This document shows positions 36,066-36,174 of a stretch of 36,174 bases of DNA, piece by piece. Numbering within the stretch: position 1 is the first letter of the stretch; each line of letters begins with the position of its first letter. The translations under genes were made by a program, and so were the position numbers. Source of the stretch: Pseudomonadota bacterium. Lineage in GTDB: Bacteria; Pseudomonadota; Gammaproteobacteria; Competibacterales; Competibacteraceae. The stretch spans positions 1 through 36,174 of the forward strand of contig JAFEGB010000345.1 of NCBI GenBank assembly GCA_018240295.1, in the 5' to 3' direction. Under the pieces are notes generated by a model, which had not been told where the DNA came from, ran no database searches, and saw only the letters and a program-made list of their open reading frames with translations.

Positions 36066-36174
36066 ATGACGATGACCCTTGACTGTTTCAAGGCATACGA
36101 TATTCGCGGGCGTTTGCCAGACCAGCTCAATGAAGAGATTGCCTGGCGCATCGGGCGGGCGTATGCCGCCGAAC
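36066..36174 (+). CDS. manB: Phosphomannomutase/phosphoglucomutase (ManB/AlgC-like), 3' end outside window
   Basis: The frame opens at ATG 36066 (ATG 36072 is also possible) and runs off the window after 36 codons. The visible part includes [20 protein letters not shown] and WRIGRAYAA, the invariant N-terminus of bacterial phosphomannomutases (FKAYDIRG). It starts 7 bp after manC; together they convert fructose-6-P to GDP-mannose. The catalytic serine region is beyond the window. Confidence 0.85.
   Translation, partial: MTMTLDCFKAYDIRGRLPDQLNEEIAWRIGRAYAAE

Overview
The window is a GC-rich bacterial chromosome segment packed with short-spaced genes on both strands. The gene set points to a gammaproteobacterium: adjacent fabA and fabB, rsmJ, zapE, nudE, cysQ, a YrfG-type nucleotidase, an olsB-olsA pair and class I phaC. 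High GC and a bifunctional manC next to ugd would fit a Xanthomonadales/Nevskiales-like lineage, but that placement is inference. No rRNA, tRNA, CRISPR array, insertion sequence or prophage structural gene was seen.

Bases 1-6478 (+) are one chemotaxis-type signalling operon: cheA (5' end outside the window), cheW, a possible 24-codon ORF, cheB, cheR, a CheX-like gene, cheY and a second CheC/CheX-like gene. CheA has two CheW-like modules, and a repeated linker sits where P2 is expected. No cheZ or cheD is present. The two CheX/CheC-type proteins flanking cheY are the likely CheY-P phosphatases.

Bases 6482-17443 hold cell-envelope and housekeeping genes. There are three lytic transglycosylases (Slt70-type, a DUF4124-SLT protein and an MltD-like lipoprotein), a two-domain PPK2, a BI-1 family membrane protein with a readable promoter and overlapping dyads, a small DUF4124 protein, a nudE-cysQ-zapE run opposite a YrfG-like nucleotidase, and an orphan type II secretion pseudopilin (gspG).

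Bases 17662-27263 carry lipid and storage metabolism: olsB-olsA (ornithine lipid), rsmJ, class I phaC, a secreted unknown, an NTF2-like protein with a PAS-GGDEF-EAL protein whose EAL part is degenerate, and fabA-fabB followed by a clear intrinsic terminator.

Bases 27517-28936 are the least ordinary part. An XRE/S24 repressor that appears unable to self-cleave faces a small two-helix membrane protein. Between them lie three GCATGC boxes spaced 25 and 22 bp, like a lambdoid operator. The small gene has an excellent Shine-Dalgarno sequence exactly placed for an ATC codon and no conventional start nearby. Its 3' end overlaps a convergent DUF3293 gene.

Bases 29020-36174 hold an enoyl-CoA isomerase-type crotonase, a DUF938 methyltransferase, a DUF1223 protein and a sugar-nucleotide block (pgm, ugd, manC, start of manB). 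That block supplies Glc-1-P, UDP-glucuronate and GDP-mannose, presumably for an acidic exopolysaccharide whose other genes lie to the right. Base composition looks less GC-rich from about 33.2 kb onward.
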